Shown here: positions 7,840 through 16,681 of the stretch, in pieces
Numbering within the stretch: position 1 is the stretch's first letter
How the letters are laid out: every line of letters begins with the position of its first letter
NCBI RefSeq assembly: GCF_003668565.1
Contig: NZ_RCWJ01000003.1
Span: forward strand, 310,001-374,000
Direction: 5' to 3'
Source: Mycetocola zhadangensis
GTDB taxonomy: Bacteria > Actinomycetota > Actinomycetes > Actinomycetales > Microbacteriaceae
DNA: 64,000 nucleotides
Notes under the pieces: generated by a model
The model's input: the letters and a program-made list of their open reading frames with translations, nothing else
The model's database searches: none
Told to the model about the DNA's origin: nothing
Made by a program: the position numbers and the translations under genes

Positions 7840-8976
7840 TCAGGAGGGAACCGAGGGCTCGGCGAGCGGGCCCGTCCGGCGGAATGCGGCAAGCGACTCC
7901 TCGACGGCACCGCGGGCGGATGGCTCTACATCCACGGCCGCAAAGGCCAGCTCGGGCGGGTCGAGCGACACGGCAGCGAGCGCCGCACGCAGCGGCCGCG
8001 CGAGAACGTCCCCGGCCTGCGCGGCCGGCCCGGCAAGCACAACAAGTTCCGGGTCGACCGCCAGGGCAAGGAGCGCGAGCCCCTCCCCGATCGACCCGGC
8101 GATCTCCTCGATGATGGCAACAGCCGTCGCTTCGCCATCTCGGGCGTCACGAGCCAGGGCCCCGAGCGACCGCTCGTCGTTCTTGATGGCGGACTCGACA
8201 GCTCCGGCCCACCGAATCGCGTGCGAGGCGCCGAGTTCCCCTGCCGCGCCCGTCGCACCGATCTGCAGCGAACCACCCATCACAATTCCCGCCGAGATGC
8301 GCCGCCCGACCGACAGATAAACAAAATGACTCGATCGGGATGATCCGGCTCGGAGTTCGGCAACGGTCGCGAGCTTCACGTCATTACCGAGTGCAACGGC
8401 GGCACGCGGATACCGACGCGACAATTCGCCGACGATGTCAGCGCCGACCCACTCGGGAACGACGGTCGACTGCCGGAGCCTGCCCTCGGGGTCCACCACA
8501 CCCGGGACCGCGACAGACAGGCCGTAGACCGGGGGCACGGAGGAGAGGTCACCGAGAGCCCGCTGAATAGCCGAGTCGATGGCGTCGACGGCGACGACCG
8601 GATCGCTCAGGTCATCGAACTCGGTGCGGCGACTGACGACGATATCGCCCGCCAAGTCAGCGACAAGAACCGTCGTTGAGTGCGGCCCCGCGTCGACGCC
8701 GATGCCAACTCCCGCTGTGCGTTCGAACCGAAAACGGCGCGCCGGCCTGCCCGCTCCGCGAGTGGGTTCGTCTCCGAATGCTGGAGTCACCCACCCCTCC
8801 TCAACCAGGTCGGCGAGGGCGCTCGACACCGTCGGCCGTGACAGCTGGGTGAGGTCGGAGAGCTCAGTGACCGTGAATTCACGGTCGGGCTCGTTGGTCA
8901 TTCCACGGAGCAGGCTGCGCGTATTGAGGCGTCGGAGTGTAGCCACATCGCTGCCGGGACCATGGACATTCGTCAC
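7840..8976 (-). CDS. ROK family transcriptional regulator
   Basis: 378 aa from a GTG at 8976 with GAGGAG 4 nt upstream. The first 75 residues form a winged helix (FTVTELSDLTQLSRPTVSSALADLVEEGWV), followed by a ROK domain of the NagC/XylR type: VGIGVDAGPHSTTVLVADLAGD, GLSVAVPGVVDPEG and GGSLQIGATGAAGELG. The classical Cys-rich zinc motif of ROK kinases is absent. It is divergent from the sugar importer operon at 9121, so it most probably represses that operon until a sugar ligand binds. Confidence 0.9.
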   Translation of the reverse strand: MTNVHGPGSDVATLRRLNTRSLLRGMTNEPDREFTVTELSDLTQLSRPTVSSALADLVEEGWVTPAFGDEPTRGAGRPARRFRFERTAGVGIGVDAGPHSTTVLVADLAGDIVVSRRTEFDDLSDPVVAVDAIDSAIQRALGDLSSVPPVYGLSVAVPGVVDPEGRLRQSTVVPEWVGADIVGELSRRYPRAAVALGNDVKLATVAELRAGSSRSSHFVYLSVGRRISAGIVMGGSLQIGATGAAGELGASHAIRWAGAVESAIKNDERSLGALARDARDGEATAVAIIEEIAGSIGEGLALLALAVDPELVVLAGPAAQAGDVLARPLRAALAAVSLDPPELAFAAVDVEPSARGAVEESLAAFRRTGPLAEPSVPS

Positions 8977-9120
8977 GAGACTCCTCTGTTGCTCGAAGAG
9001 CTTAGAACGGATGCTTCCAAGTCACATATTGACACAACCATCGATAATAGATAACTTCATTTCGAAACTTCCCTTCATATTCGGGTTTCCATTCCCCACC
9101 TCACCGACGAATCGAGATTC
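8977..9120. promoter_or_regulatory. Divergent control region between ROK regulator and sugar importer
   Basis: This 144-bp AT-richer gap holds a perfect TTGACA (9029-9034) facing the importer, followed by AT-rich DNA. ATCGAT (9040-9045) and TTTCGAAA (9060-9067) are short palindromes that could be operator half-sites. The importer start at 9121 lacks a clear ribosome-binding site. Confidence 0.5.
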
Positions 9121-10431
9121 ATGCAACGCCGCATCCTCCACCCAGCCCTCGCCTTTGCAGCTGCAGCCCTGGTTCTCACCGGTTGCGCTCCCGGCGGGAC
9201 GGCCGGAAGCGCACCTGCCTCCGCCGAGAAGCCGAGTACAGACCTCGGATCCGAAGAAATCACGCTCAGCCTGATCTCAACCCCGGAGTCAGGCGCCTCA
9301 ACCAAGGCGACGATCGCCGCGTTCGAGAAGGAGTACCCGAACGTCACAGTCGAGTACCAGCAGACCAACTACGACGACTACAACAAGAGCGTCAACCTCG
9401 AGCTGAACTCCGACAAGGCTCCGGACATCGCACTTCTCAACAGTGTCAACAACACGGTGAAGAACGGACTCGTGCTTGACCTCGATCCATACGCCGGGCT
9501 GTACGACTGGACCGACAAGTACCCGGAGAACCAACTGAACCAGTGGCGGGTTGGCGAAAACGGAACGACACTTGGTGACGGCCCGCTGTACGCGGCACCC
9601 GCCGGGTTCTCCGAGGTCGGTCTCTACTACAACAAGCGCATCGCGGCCGAGCTTGGCATCACCGCTCCGACGACATTCGCTGAGTTCGAGGAACAGCTCG
9701 CCACTGCGGCGGCCGCTGGAGTCCTTCCGCTGCAACTCGGCAACGCCGAGGGACACGCCAGCTTCCTGGTGCAGAGCATCGGCCAGTCGACCGACGGCGC
9801 CGGCGCATACGCAGACTGGGCGTTCGGCAAGAGCGGATCTACCTTCGACACCGAGGGCAACCGCAAGGGCGCCGAAGCGCTGGCTGACTGGGCAGCGAAA
9901 GGATGGATCCCCTCTGACGCCAACGGAGTGAACCTCCAGGGCGCCGTCGACGCGTTCGTCTCCGGGAAAGGACTGTTCCTCGTTGATGGCAACTGGGACG
10001 CATCGAAGATTGCGGAAGGCCTCGGAGCCGACGCAGGATTCGTTCCGTTCCCCGGCGACAACGTCACGGCGATCGGCACATCCGTTGCGTACGCCATTTC
10101 CTCCTCCACGGAGCACCCGAACGCTGCAGCAGCCTTCCTGAACTTCCTCGGTTCACCCGAAGCGTCCGCTAATCAGTTCGAGCAGGGCTTCATGCCTCTG
10201 GACCCGACCGCAGCAACACCCGAAGAGGGAACCCTCCAGGCTGACCTGGTCAGCGCATGGTCGAAGATCTCGGAAGCTGACGGTCTCGTCGGCTTCAACA
10301 ACAACGCGAGCCCGACGATGAACGACACTCTCACGGCAAGCAGCCAGGAGCTGCTCGCCGGACGCGCTACCCCGGATGAGTTCCTCGCCGCGGTCCAGGC
10401 TGACTGGGACGAGACTCATGGCGGTAACTAA
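9121..10431 (+). CDS. Sugar ABC transporter, substrate-binding lipoprotein (family 1)
   Basis: 436 aa. The signal peptide ends in LTGC (lipobox Cys near residue 22) and is followed by a Gly/Ser/Ala linker. The mature protein has the cluster B sugar-binding shape: ITLSLISTPESGASTKATIAAFEKEYPNVTVEYQQTNYDDYNKSVNLEL near the start, then APDIALLN and KGLFLVDGNWDAS. These proteins catch mono- or oligosaccharides for import. Two permease genes follow with overlaps, but no ATPase gene is present, so a shared MsmK-like ATPase elsewhere is presumed. The sugar is not determined; the neighbouring GH16 hydrolase suggests a beta-glycan fragment. Confidence 0.92.
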   Translation: MQRRILHPALAFAAAALVLTGCAPGGTAGSAPASAEKPSTDLGSEEITLSLISTPESGASTKATIAAFEKEYPNVTVEYQQTNYDDYNKSVNLELNSDKAPDIALLNSVNNTVKNGLVLDLDPYAGLYDWTDKYPENQLNQWRVGENGTTLGDGPLYAAPAGFSEVGLYYNKRIAAELGITAPTTFAEFEEQLATAAAAGVLPLQLGNAEGHASFLVQSIGQSTDGAGAYADWAFGKSGSTFDTEGNRKGAEALADWAAKGWIPSDANGVNLQGAVDAFVSGKGLFLVDGNWDASKIAEGLGADAGFVPFPGDNVTAIGTSVAYAISSSTEHPNAAAAFLNFLGSPEASANQFEQGFMPLDPTAATPEEGTLQADLVSAWSKISEADGLVGFNNNASPTMNDTLTASSQELLAGRATPDEFLAAVQADWDETHGGN

Positions 10432-11383
10432 CACTGCGCCCGCGGCCCTCGTTCGAGAGCCGGCAGGAGCGGCGGGCACAGCCCGCCGCTCCCCCGCAAC
10501 ACCCGCGAGGAGGTCCCGCAAACGGCGGGACCGCCTCGCGGCGCTCGCCTTCATCGGTCCGGCCTTCGTCGCCTATGGCCTCTTCATCGCGGCGCCCTGG
10601 GCACACAGCGTCTGGATTTCACTCTTCGAATGGGACGGCATTGGCCCGTCCACGTGGGTGGGTCTCGACAACTATGTCAAGGTCCTGACCGACCCCGAAC
10701 TCGTCGGCGCCCTGCGCAACGGCATCGGGCTGATCTTCTTCTACACGGTGCTGCCGATTGGCCTCGGCCTCGTCCTTGCCGCGCTCTTCGCCGCGGCACC
10801 CGGACGTGCAAGCGGTTGGCTGCGCACCTTGCTCTTCCTGCCGCAGATCATGCCGCTCGTCGCGGTCGGAGTGATCTGGCGTTACCTCTACTCGGGTGAT
10901 GGCCCTGTCAACCAGGTGCTTGAGGTCTTCGGGCTCGGTGCCGTGACGCGTGCGTGGCTCGGCGACTTCGACACGGCATTCCTGGCTGTCGGAATCGTTG
11001 GAACCTGGGTGACCACCGGTCTCTGCACCCTCCTTCTCTTCACAGGTATGCAGAAGATCGACAGGTCGCTCTACGAAGCCGCGCAACTCGACCGTTGCGG
11101 ACCCGTTCGACAGTTCCTGCACGTCACCATCCCCGGAGTTCGGGCTGAAATTGTCGTCGCGACAACGGTCACCATCATCGCCGCGCTCGCGAGCTTCGAT
11201 GTCATCTTCGTCACGACCGGCGGCGGTCCAGGCACGGCAACCATCGTCCCCGGCGTCCTGATCTACCGGCTCGTCTTCACCTCAAACCAGGTCGGCCTCG
11301 CCTGCGCGCTTGCGACCGTCCTCAGTGTCCTGATCATGGTCATCGTCGCGGTCATCGGCCGAATCGGAAAGGAACGTTCATGA
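10418..11383 (+). CDS. Sugar ABC transporter permease (MalF-like)
   Basis: 321 aa from the ATG at 10418, which overlaps the binding-protein gene by 14 nt; the open frame extends slightly further upstream but that start would lie deeper in the previous gene. About six helices, with the N-terminal WAHSVWISLFEWDGIGPSTWVGLDNY typical of MalF/UgpA-type permeases and the coupling loop EAAQLDRCGPVRQFLHVTIPG. It forms the channel together with the next gene product. Confidence 0.92.
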   Translation: MAVTNTAPAALVREPAGAAGTARRSPATPARRSRKRRDRLAALAFIGPAFVAYGLFIAAPWAHSVWISLFEWDGIGPSTWVGLDNYVKVLTDPELVGALRNGIGLIFFYTVLPIGLGLVLAALFAAAPGRASGWLRTLLFLPQIMPLVAVGVIWRYLYSGDGPVNQVLEVFGLGAVTRAWLGDFDTAFLAVGIVGTWVTTGLCTLLLFTGMQKIDRSLYEAAQLDRCGPVRQFLHVTIPGVRAEIVVATTVTIIAALASFDVIFVTTGGGPGTATIVPGVLIYRLVFTSNQVGLACALATVLSVLIMVIVAVIGRIGKERS

Positions 11384-12195
11384 CGACCGCATCACGACTC
11401 ACCTCGCGCGCCTTCCTCGTCGTTGCCGGCCTGACGGTACTCATCCCGTTCCTCGCCATCCTCAGCGCAGCACTGCAGCCGACGACAACCCTCGTGCCGA
11501 GACTCGAGTGGCCCACCAACCCGCAGTGGGGAAACTTCGCGGAGGCATGGACATCAGCCGGGTTCGGAAGCCTGCTCCGGTCGAGCTTTCTCATCGCCAT
11601 CACAGTGGTCCCTGTGACCCTCGTGCTCGCGACGCTCGCCGGCTACGGGATGGCGATGTTCCGCTTCCGAGGACGCGGACTTCTCTTCGCCTTTTTCATC
11701 GCCGGACTCACCCTCCCGTACGAGGCCATCGTCATTCCCCTGTACTTCGATCTGCGCAGCGTCGGACTGATCGACACCTACTGGGCGGTCATCCTGCCAC
11801 TCATCGGTGCGTTTATGCCCTTCGGTATCTTCTGGATGCGCTCGCACTTCGAATCCATCCCGGCAGAACTGTCGGAGGCCGCGGAGATCGACGGCGCATC
11901 GCGCATGCGGATCCTGTTCCAGGTGCTCCTGCCGACCGCGCGGCCCGCACTGACCACCCTCGGACTGTTGACATTCATGTGGGCGTGGAACCAGTTCCTC
12001 CTCGCGCTTATCTTGCTTCGGGACCCAGCCATGAGAACTGCACCGTCCGGGCTCGGCACATTCGTTCAGCAGTACGGCGAGAACGTTCCCCTGCTCGCGG
12101 CGGGCACCCTGATCGTGATCGCCCCGATTGCGCTTCTGTTCCTCGCCTTCCAGCGCCAGTTCATCAGCGGAATGCTGCAGGGGGCACTGAAGTGA
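11380..12195 (+). CDS. Sugar ABC transporter permease (MalG-like)
   Basis: 271 aa, six helices. The coupling loop EAAEIDGASRMRILFQVLLPTARPAL is canonical, and the N-terminal half has the MalG/UgpE pattern. Its start overlaps the MalF-like gene by 4 nt (ATGA). Its stop overlaps the oxidoreductase start (TGATG), so import and metabolism are translationally coupled. Confidence 0.92.
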   Translation: MTTASRLTSRAFLVVAGLTVLIPFLAILSAALQPTTTLVPRLEWPTNPQWGNFAEAWTSAGFGSLLRSSFLIAITVVPVTLVLATLAGYGMAMFRFRGRGLLFAFFIAGLTLPYEAIVIPLYFDLRSVGLIDTYWAVILPLIGAFMPFGIFWMRSHFESIPAELSEAAEIDGASRMRILFQVLLPTARPALTTLGLLTFMWAWNQFLLALILLRDPAMRTAPSGLGTFVQQYGENVPLLAAGTLIVIAPIALLFLAFQRQFISGMLQGALK

Positions 12196-13445
12196 TGCGC
12201 CTGATGATCGTCGGCGCCGGCTCACGTGGCCTCAACTACGCGACCCTCGCTCACCAGTCCGGCCGCGCGAACGTCGTCGCCGTCGCCGAACCGGACGAAA
12301 CCCGGCGGACCCTGTTCGCGCGGCAGTTCGGACTCGACCCATCGATGGTGTTCTCGTCCTGGCCTGAGGCGCTCACGCATCCACGCGTCGCCGACGCGGT
12401 CGTCATTGCGACGCCGGACAACGCCCATGTTGAGCCGGCCATCGCGTTCGCTGATGCTGGTTTCCACATTTTGCTCGAGAAGCCGATGGCACCGACGGAA
12501 GCGGAAAGCCTGCGCATCGTTGAAGCGGTGGAGCGCAACCGCGTCATGCTCCAGGTCTGCCATGTCCTTCGTTACAGCAGCTACACAAAGATGGTCAAGG
12601 ACATCATCGACCGGGGTGACATCGGTGACATCGTCTCGATCGAGCACCTCGAGCCGATCGGCTGGTGGCACTTCGCTCATTCGTACGTTCGCGGCAACTG
12701 GCGCAACGAGGAGAGCTCAAGCCCGATGATCCTCGCCAAGTCGAGCCACGATCTCGACTGGCTGAGCTACATCGTCGACCAGCCCATCACTCGAGTGAGC
12801 TCTTTCGGCGGGCTTCGCCATTTCACGCCGGCCAATAAACCCGTCGATGCGGCCAACCGTTGTCTCGACTGCCCTCTGATCGCGTCGTGCGCGTACTCGG
12901 CGCCAAAGATCTACTCACGATTCCTGGGCGACCCGGTGGGCGAGCGCTGGCCACTGTCGGTGTTGAGCACCGATGTGAGCGCCGACGGGCTGCACCGCGC
13001 ATTGGAGACGGGCCCATACGGCGAGTGCGTCTACAACGGCCAGAACGACGTGGCCGATCACCAGGTGGTGAACTTCGAACTCCGTGACGGGGCGACCATT
13101 TCCTTCACGGTCACCGCCTTCACCGAACTCGACTTCCGCAAGACCCGCATCTTCGGCACCCTCGGCAGCATCGAGGGCGACGGACGCCGAATCGAGCTCA
13201 CGGACTTCCGTACCGCGCAAATCACCACGCGTGACGTCCCGATGGAGGGTGGGGCGAGCGCCGCGGACGGCCACGGCGGCGCGGACGCCGAACTCATCTC
13301 CCACTTCCTCGACACCCTCGAATCGGGCGATGTTGATGCCGCGCTTCGACACGCCCGCCAGAGCCTGTACTCACACCAGCTCGCCTGGGCGGCGGAGAAA
13401 TCCCGGCACACCGGCGCCGTTCTCACGCTCGATCCACCGAGATAG
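12195..13445 (+). CDS. Gfo/Idh/MocA family oxidoreductase with a cysteine cluster
   Basis: 416 aa from the ATG at 12195; the open frame upstream belongs to the permease region in another frame. The N-terminal Rossmann fold starts MRLMIVGAGSRG, and ATPDNAHVEPAIAFADAGFHILLEKPMA holds the EKP motif with the conserved Lys. The C-terminal half has the family beta sheet. Unusually, NRCLDCPLIASCAYSAPKIY brings three Cys in a CX2CX5C pattern (residues about 221-229), and GECVYNGQNDVADHQ follows later. The family oxidises or epimerises sugars with NAD(P). In this operon it probably processes the sugar brought in by the importer. Confidence 0.9.
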   Translation: MRLMIVGAGSRGLNYATLAHQSGRANVVAVAEPDETRRTLFARQFGLDPSMVFSSWPEALTHPRVADAVVIATPDNAHVEPAIAFADAGFHILLEKPMAPTEAESLRIVEAVERNRVMLQVCHVLRYSSYTKMVKDIIDRGDIGDIVSIEHLEPIGWWHFAHSYVRGNWRNEESSSPMILAKSSHDLDWLSYIVDQPITRVSSFGGLRHFTPANKPVDAANRCLDCPLIASCAYSAPKIYSRFLGDPVGERWPLSVLSTDVSADGLHRALETGPYGECVYNGQNDVADHQVVNFELRDGATISFTVTAFTELDFRKTRIFGTLGSIEGDGRRIELTDFRTAQITTRDVPMEGGASAADGHGGADAELISHFLDTLESGDVDAALRHARQSLYSHQLAWAAEKSRHTGAVLTLDPPR

Positions 13446-13475
13446 CACCACCCCATCCAAGGAAAGGTAGGTCCA

Positions 13476-14744
13476 ATGAAGAACCGACTCGGCGCCGCAA
13501 CAGTTGCTCTCGCAACGGCAGCGCTCCTCACCTCGACGGCGACACCCGCGTACGCGGCGGACGCTCCGCCGAACCCGCCATCAAAATCCGGGTACACCCT
13601 CGACTGGGCCGAGGAGTTTTCAGGCTCGAGCCTCGACACCTCGAAGTGGTCTCCGTACTACCTGCCGCACTTCGCAGACGTGCGCGAGGACGCGAAGGGC
13701 AGATACTCGATTGCTGACGGTGTGCTCACCCAGCGTGTGGATCAGGACCAGAAGCCGTGGAGTCCCAGCTGGGACGGCACCGTGCGCAGTTCGGCTCTGC
13801 AGACTTACAACGCCAACTGGTGGCACAAGTTCAGGGCGGACAGCCAGCTTGAGCGCAATGAACCGACCTTCAACGGATATCAGACAAAGTATGGCTACAT
13901 CGAGCTGCGAGCAAAACTCTCGACGGTCGGTGGCGGCGGACATCAGGCGCTCTGGCTCGTCGGAACGGAAGACACGACGAGCGGCTCGAATAACCCGGAG
14001 ATCGACATGCTCGAGTCGTTCTTCTCACATGGGAACACCTGGCAGATCGCGTCCCACTCCTGGGGATCCCCCGATTTCAGCCCGGCTGACCGTTCCTGCG
14101 TCTGCGCCGTTCCTGGAACACCCAAGGGCGAGTTCCACAACTACGGCATGGAGTGGACGCCGACCGAGCTGAAGTTCTACTTTGACGGCACGCTGATCAA
14201 GACAATCGCTGACGCACCGAACCAGTCGATGGGCATCATTCTGAACATCTACACCGACGCCGGCTCGGGAGCTCATAACAACGTCTGGCCAAAGAGCTGG
14301 CAGGTGGACTACCTCCGGGTCTTCAAGAAGAACGGCGGGTACTACGAATACGAGACGATCAAAGACCGGCAGAATGGACGCCTCCTGAACATCGAGGGCA
14401 AGACTGGCCGCGTTGAATCGACCGCTATTCCGGCGACGGCGTGGAGCGCACAGTGGGTTCAGGAACGCACGGCCGACGGCTACGTCCGGTTCAAGAACCG
14501 CTGGACGGGTGCGTACATGCACACCGAAGGAGCAACCGGATACGTGCAGTCCGGCACTGCCGGAACGGGGTGGTGGTCGGCACAGTGGAAGAAGGAGATT
14601 GTCGACAGCCATTTCCGGTTGAAGAATCGGCAAACGAACGGCTACCTCCACGCCGAAACCGCCGAAAACGTCGCGCGGTATGGCAACGTCCCGAGCACGT
14701 CGTGGACGAGCCAATGGAAAATCAACCCGGCGCCGGTGAGCTGA
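13476..14744 (+). CDS. Secreted GH16 family glycoside hydrolase with C-terminal threefold repeat
   Basis: 422 aa. A signal peptide ends at TPAYA (about residue 27). The GH16 domain (about 38-285) has the catalytic motif EIDMLE with Glu175 as nucleophile, Asp177 and Glu180 as acid/base; the extra residue between Asp and Glu marks the beta-bulge type seen in laminarinases, agarases, carrageenases and galactanases rather than lichenases or xyloglucan enzymes. Residues about 296-420 hold three similar units ending in SAQWVQ, SAQWKK and TSQWKI, as in a beta-trefoil that may bind carbohydrate. It follows the importer operon by 30 nt and is probably cotranscribed. The exact polysaccharide is not known. 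Confidence 0.9.
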   Translation: MKNRLGAATVALATAALLTSTATPAYAADAPPNPPSKSGYTLDWAEEFSGSSLDTSKWSPYYLPHFADVREDAKGRYSIADGVLTQRVDQDQKPWSPSWDGTVRSSALQTYNANWWHKFRADSQLERNEPTFNGYQTKYGYIELRAKLSTVGGGGHQALWLVGTEDTTSGSNNPEIDMLESFFSHGNTWQIASHSWGSPDFSPADRSCVCAVPGTPKGEFHNYGMEWTPTELKFYFDGTLIKTIADAPNQSMGIILNIYTDAGSGAHNNVWPKSWQVDYLRVFKKNGGYYEYETIKDRQNGRLLNIEGKTGRVESTAIPATAWSAQWVQERTADGYVRFKNRWTGAYMHTEGATGYVQSGTAGTGWWSAQWKKEIVDSHFRLKNRQTNGYLHAETAENVARYGNVPSTSWTSQWKINPAPVS

Positions 14745-14762
14745 TCCGACGCACTAACTGAG

Positions 14763-14795
14763 CGGGAGGGGCCGGACGACATCCGGCCCCTCCCG
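14763..14795 (+). terminator. Strong hairpin after the GH16 gene
   Basis: A perfect 14-bp stem (CGGGAGGGGCCGGA, 14763-14776, with its complement at 14782-14795) surrounds a 5-nt loop. There is no T-run, as is usual for many actinobacterial terminators. It would end the importer-GH16 transcript ahead of the lipoprotein gene at 14815. Confidence 0.75.
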
Positions 14796-14814
14796 TCACA
14801 ATCCGAAGGCGATC

Positions 14815-15447
14815 ATGCGCACAACCCAGACACCTCCTCTTCTTTGCCTGGCCCTGCTCGTCGGCGCACTTTTGGTTGGCTGCACTCCCGGTTCAGCCGG
14901 CGGCGAGGGAATCGGCGGTGACCCAGCGGCAAGCACACCAGCGCCTTCTCGCGCAGAGGGCCAAACGCTGTGGTCGGTTACGGGCACCGACGAACAACTC
15001 CCAGACGATGATCCTGACGTGCAGGCGGTCCGCACATTGATCACCGTGCACTCTGGTGTCATCGACAACCGCTCTCCCGAGAACATCGAGGCCTCCCTCG
15101 AAGAGGAGTTCGGTCTGTACACCCCCGAATTTGCGGCGACTCTGGACGGCGTCGACTGGCGAGAGACCGCGCTCGAGCGCGTGGCGTCGGGCGCCTCAGT
15201 GGTCGAACAGCGTGGGGTTGCCTGGATGCAATCCAGCATCGACGCCGAGCGCTCGACGGCCAGCGTGCAATACGAAAGCTACGTCGTCTTCACGGCGGGC
15301 GATGAAGCGTTCCTTCGGGATAACGGGATCACCCTCGGTGCGGAGTATCTCATGATCCGGGAGGTCACGGCAGCCGTTCACGACGGCGAATGGCTCATCA
15401 GTGGCATTCGAGAGTCGGGACTGCAACCCCGTACCAGCCCGGAGTAA
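14815..15447 (+). CDS. Hypothetical secreted lipoprotein
   Basis: 210 aa. The N-terminus is a lipoprotein signal peptide with lipobox LVGC (Cys 23) and a Gly/Ser/Ala/Pro linker. The mature region (about 50-205) is acidic and looks like a single alpha/beta domain of the size of a SnoaL/NTF2-like fold, with TVHSGVIDNRSPENIEASLEEEFG and AEYLMIREVTAAVHDGEWLISGI, but I cannot confirm that. No enzymatic motif is seen. It follows the GH16 terminator by 19 nt and precedes the GntR regulator. Confidence 0.78.
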   Translation: MRTTQTPPLLCLALLVGALLVGCTPGSAGGEGIGGDPAASTPAPSRAEGQTLWSVTGTDEQLPDDDPDVQAVRTLITVHSGVIDNRSPENIEASLEEEFGLYTPEFAATLDGVDWRETALERVASGASVVEQRGVAWMQSSIDAERSTASVQYESYVVFTAGDEAFLRDNGITLGAEYLMIREVTAAVHDGEWLISGIRESGLQPRTSPE

Positions 15448-15548
15448 CTGCCGCTGTCGACCAGCTCCGACGACGACTGTTCGACCCATTCAGTGAACGA
15501 CTACACGATTGTCCTGCGAGCGGCTATATAAGAGGAGTCCCGGAAGAT

Positions 15549-16235
15549 ATGCTCGTCAGCGTGGCAGTAACGGACGAGGCAATTCTCAAGATCAAGGAGA
15601 TGATTCTCTCTGGAGAGCTCCGTCCAGGCGATCGGCTTCCCCCCGAGAAAGAACTTTCGGACCGGCTGGGTCTCTCGCGCAGCTCGATGCGGGAGGCGGT
15701 CAAGGCTCTCGAGGTGATTCGTGTTCTCGATGTGCGCCGCGGAGACGGAACCTACGTAACGAGCCTGGAACCGCGACTCCTTCTCGAGGCCCTGTCATTC
15801 GTCGTCGATCTCCACGGCGACTCGTCAATCCTTGAACTGTTCGCCGTGCGTCGGATCCTGGAACCCGCGGCCGTTGCGCTCGCCGCTGGACGAATCACGG
15901 ATGCCACCATCGCAGAGCTGCGCAGCAAGATCGAGTCGATCGACACCCTGACCGATGTCGAGGGGCTCGTCGCCCACGACCTCGAGTTCCACGGATCGAT
16001 TGTGGCCGCTGCCGAGAACGGTTATCTCTCCAGCCTCATCGAATCGCTCTCAAGCCACACGGTGCGAGCACGGATTTGGCGCGGCCTGACCCAGGAGAAG
16101 TCCGTGGAGCGAACACTCGCCGAACACCGCGGGATCGTCGATGCGCTCGAAGCCGGTGATGCCGGCCTCGCCCAGGCGCTGATGACCGTGCACATCGCGG
16201 GTGTCGAGCAATGGCTGCGTGACGCGGTCAGCTGA
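15549..16235 (+). CDS. GntR family (FadR/FCD) transcriptional regulator
   Basis: 228 aa from the ATG at 15549, chosen because a GAGGAG site lies about 11 nt upstream; the frame is open to 15390 but that stretch overlaps the previous gene. Residues 8-70 form the winged helix (KIKEMILSGELRPGDRLPPEKELSDRLGLSRSSMREAVKALEVIRVLDVRRGDGTYV). The rest is an FCD ligand domain (HDLEFHGSIVAAAENGYL, with AEHRGIVDALEAGD), whose His/Asp residues usually bind a metal and an organic acid. It is convergent with the L-fucose oxidation operon and is the best candidate for its regulator, sensing an acid such as L-fuconate. Confidence 0.9.
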   Translation: MLVSVAVTDEAILKIKEMILSGELRPGDRLPPEKELSDRLGLSRSSMREAVKALEVIRVLDVRRGDGTYVTSLEPRLLLEALSFVVDLHGDSSILELFAVRRILEPAAVALAAGRITDATIAELRSKIESIDTLTDVEGLVAHDLEFHGSIVAAAENGYLSSLIESLSSHTVRARIWRGLTQEKSVERTLAEHRGIVDALEAGDAGLAQALMTVHIAGVEQWLRDAVS

Positions 16236-16249
16236 ACTCTGCTTCCGGG

Positions 16250-16660
16250 CTAGTGCCCGACGAGTCCCTTCCGGACAACGACGCAGCCGTACTTGCGTGT
16301 CTCTCCGGCGCGGATGATCACATAGGCGTTTTCCGCAGCGTCGTAGAAATCGAAACGGTCGACGAATCGCGCGTCGCCCTCCTCGACCCGGGCCGCGGCG
16401 AGCAACTCTCGCTGAACGTCGAGAACGGTTCCGTCGGCCGATGTCATCAGATCGACGGCGGGGCTGTCGTCCAGAGGAAGAACGCTGCGCACCGCTTCGA
16501 GTACCGCCGGCGACGTTGCACCGGGGACAGTCACGAGCCGGTGAGCAAGACGTGCCGCCGGAAAATGAGCGTCGACAATAAAGACTGTGTCGGAGTGGCC
16601 CATCTCGTCCAGGTGTTTCAGCAGCTCACCGCTGAGTAGTGGATGAATTCCCTGCAGCAT
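16250..16660 (-). CDS. fucU: RbsD/FucU family sugar mutarotase, probably L-fucose mutarotase
   Basis: 136 aa, the usual family length. The start MLQGIHPLLSGELLKHLDEMGHSDTVFIVDAHFPA contains the conserved His/Asp of the active site, and the end (ENAYVIIRAGETRKYGCVVVRKG) matches FucU more than RbsD. The enzyme converts alpha and beta anomers, supplying the form used by the dehydrogenase. It is the last gene of a four-gene run with GAGAGG ahead of its ATG. Confidence 0.85.
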   Translation of the reverse strand: MLQGIHPLLSGELLKHLDEMGHSDTVFIVDAHFPAARLAHRLVTVPGATSPAVLEAVRSVLPLDDSPAVDLMTSADGTVLDVQRELLAAARVEEGDARFVDRFDFYDAAENAYVIIRAGETRKYGCVVVRKGLVGH

Positions 16661-16681
16661 CGGTTGATCCTCTCGAATTGA

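Noticed and set aside
11508-12194. N-terminal extension of the Gfo/Idh/MocA protein
   Set aside because: The stretch overlaps the permease gene in another frame and shows no domain; the Rossmann fold starts at 12195.
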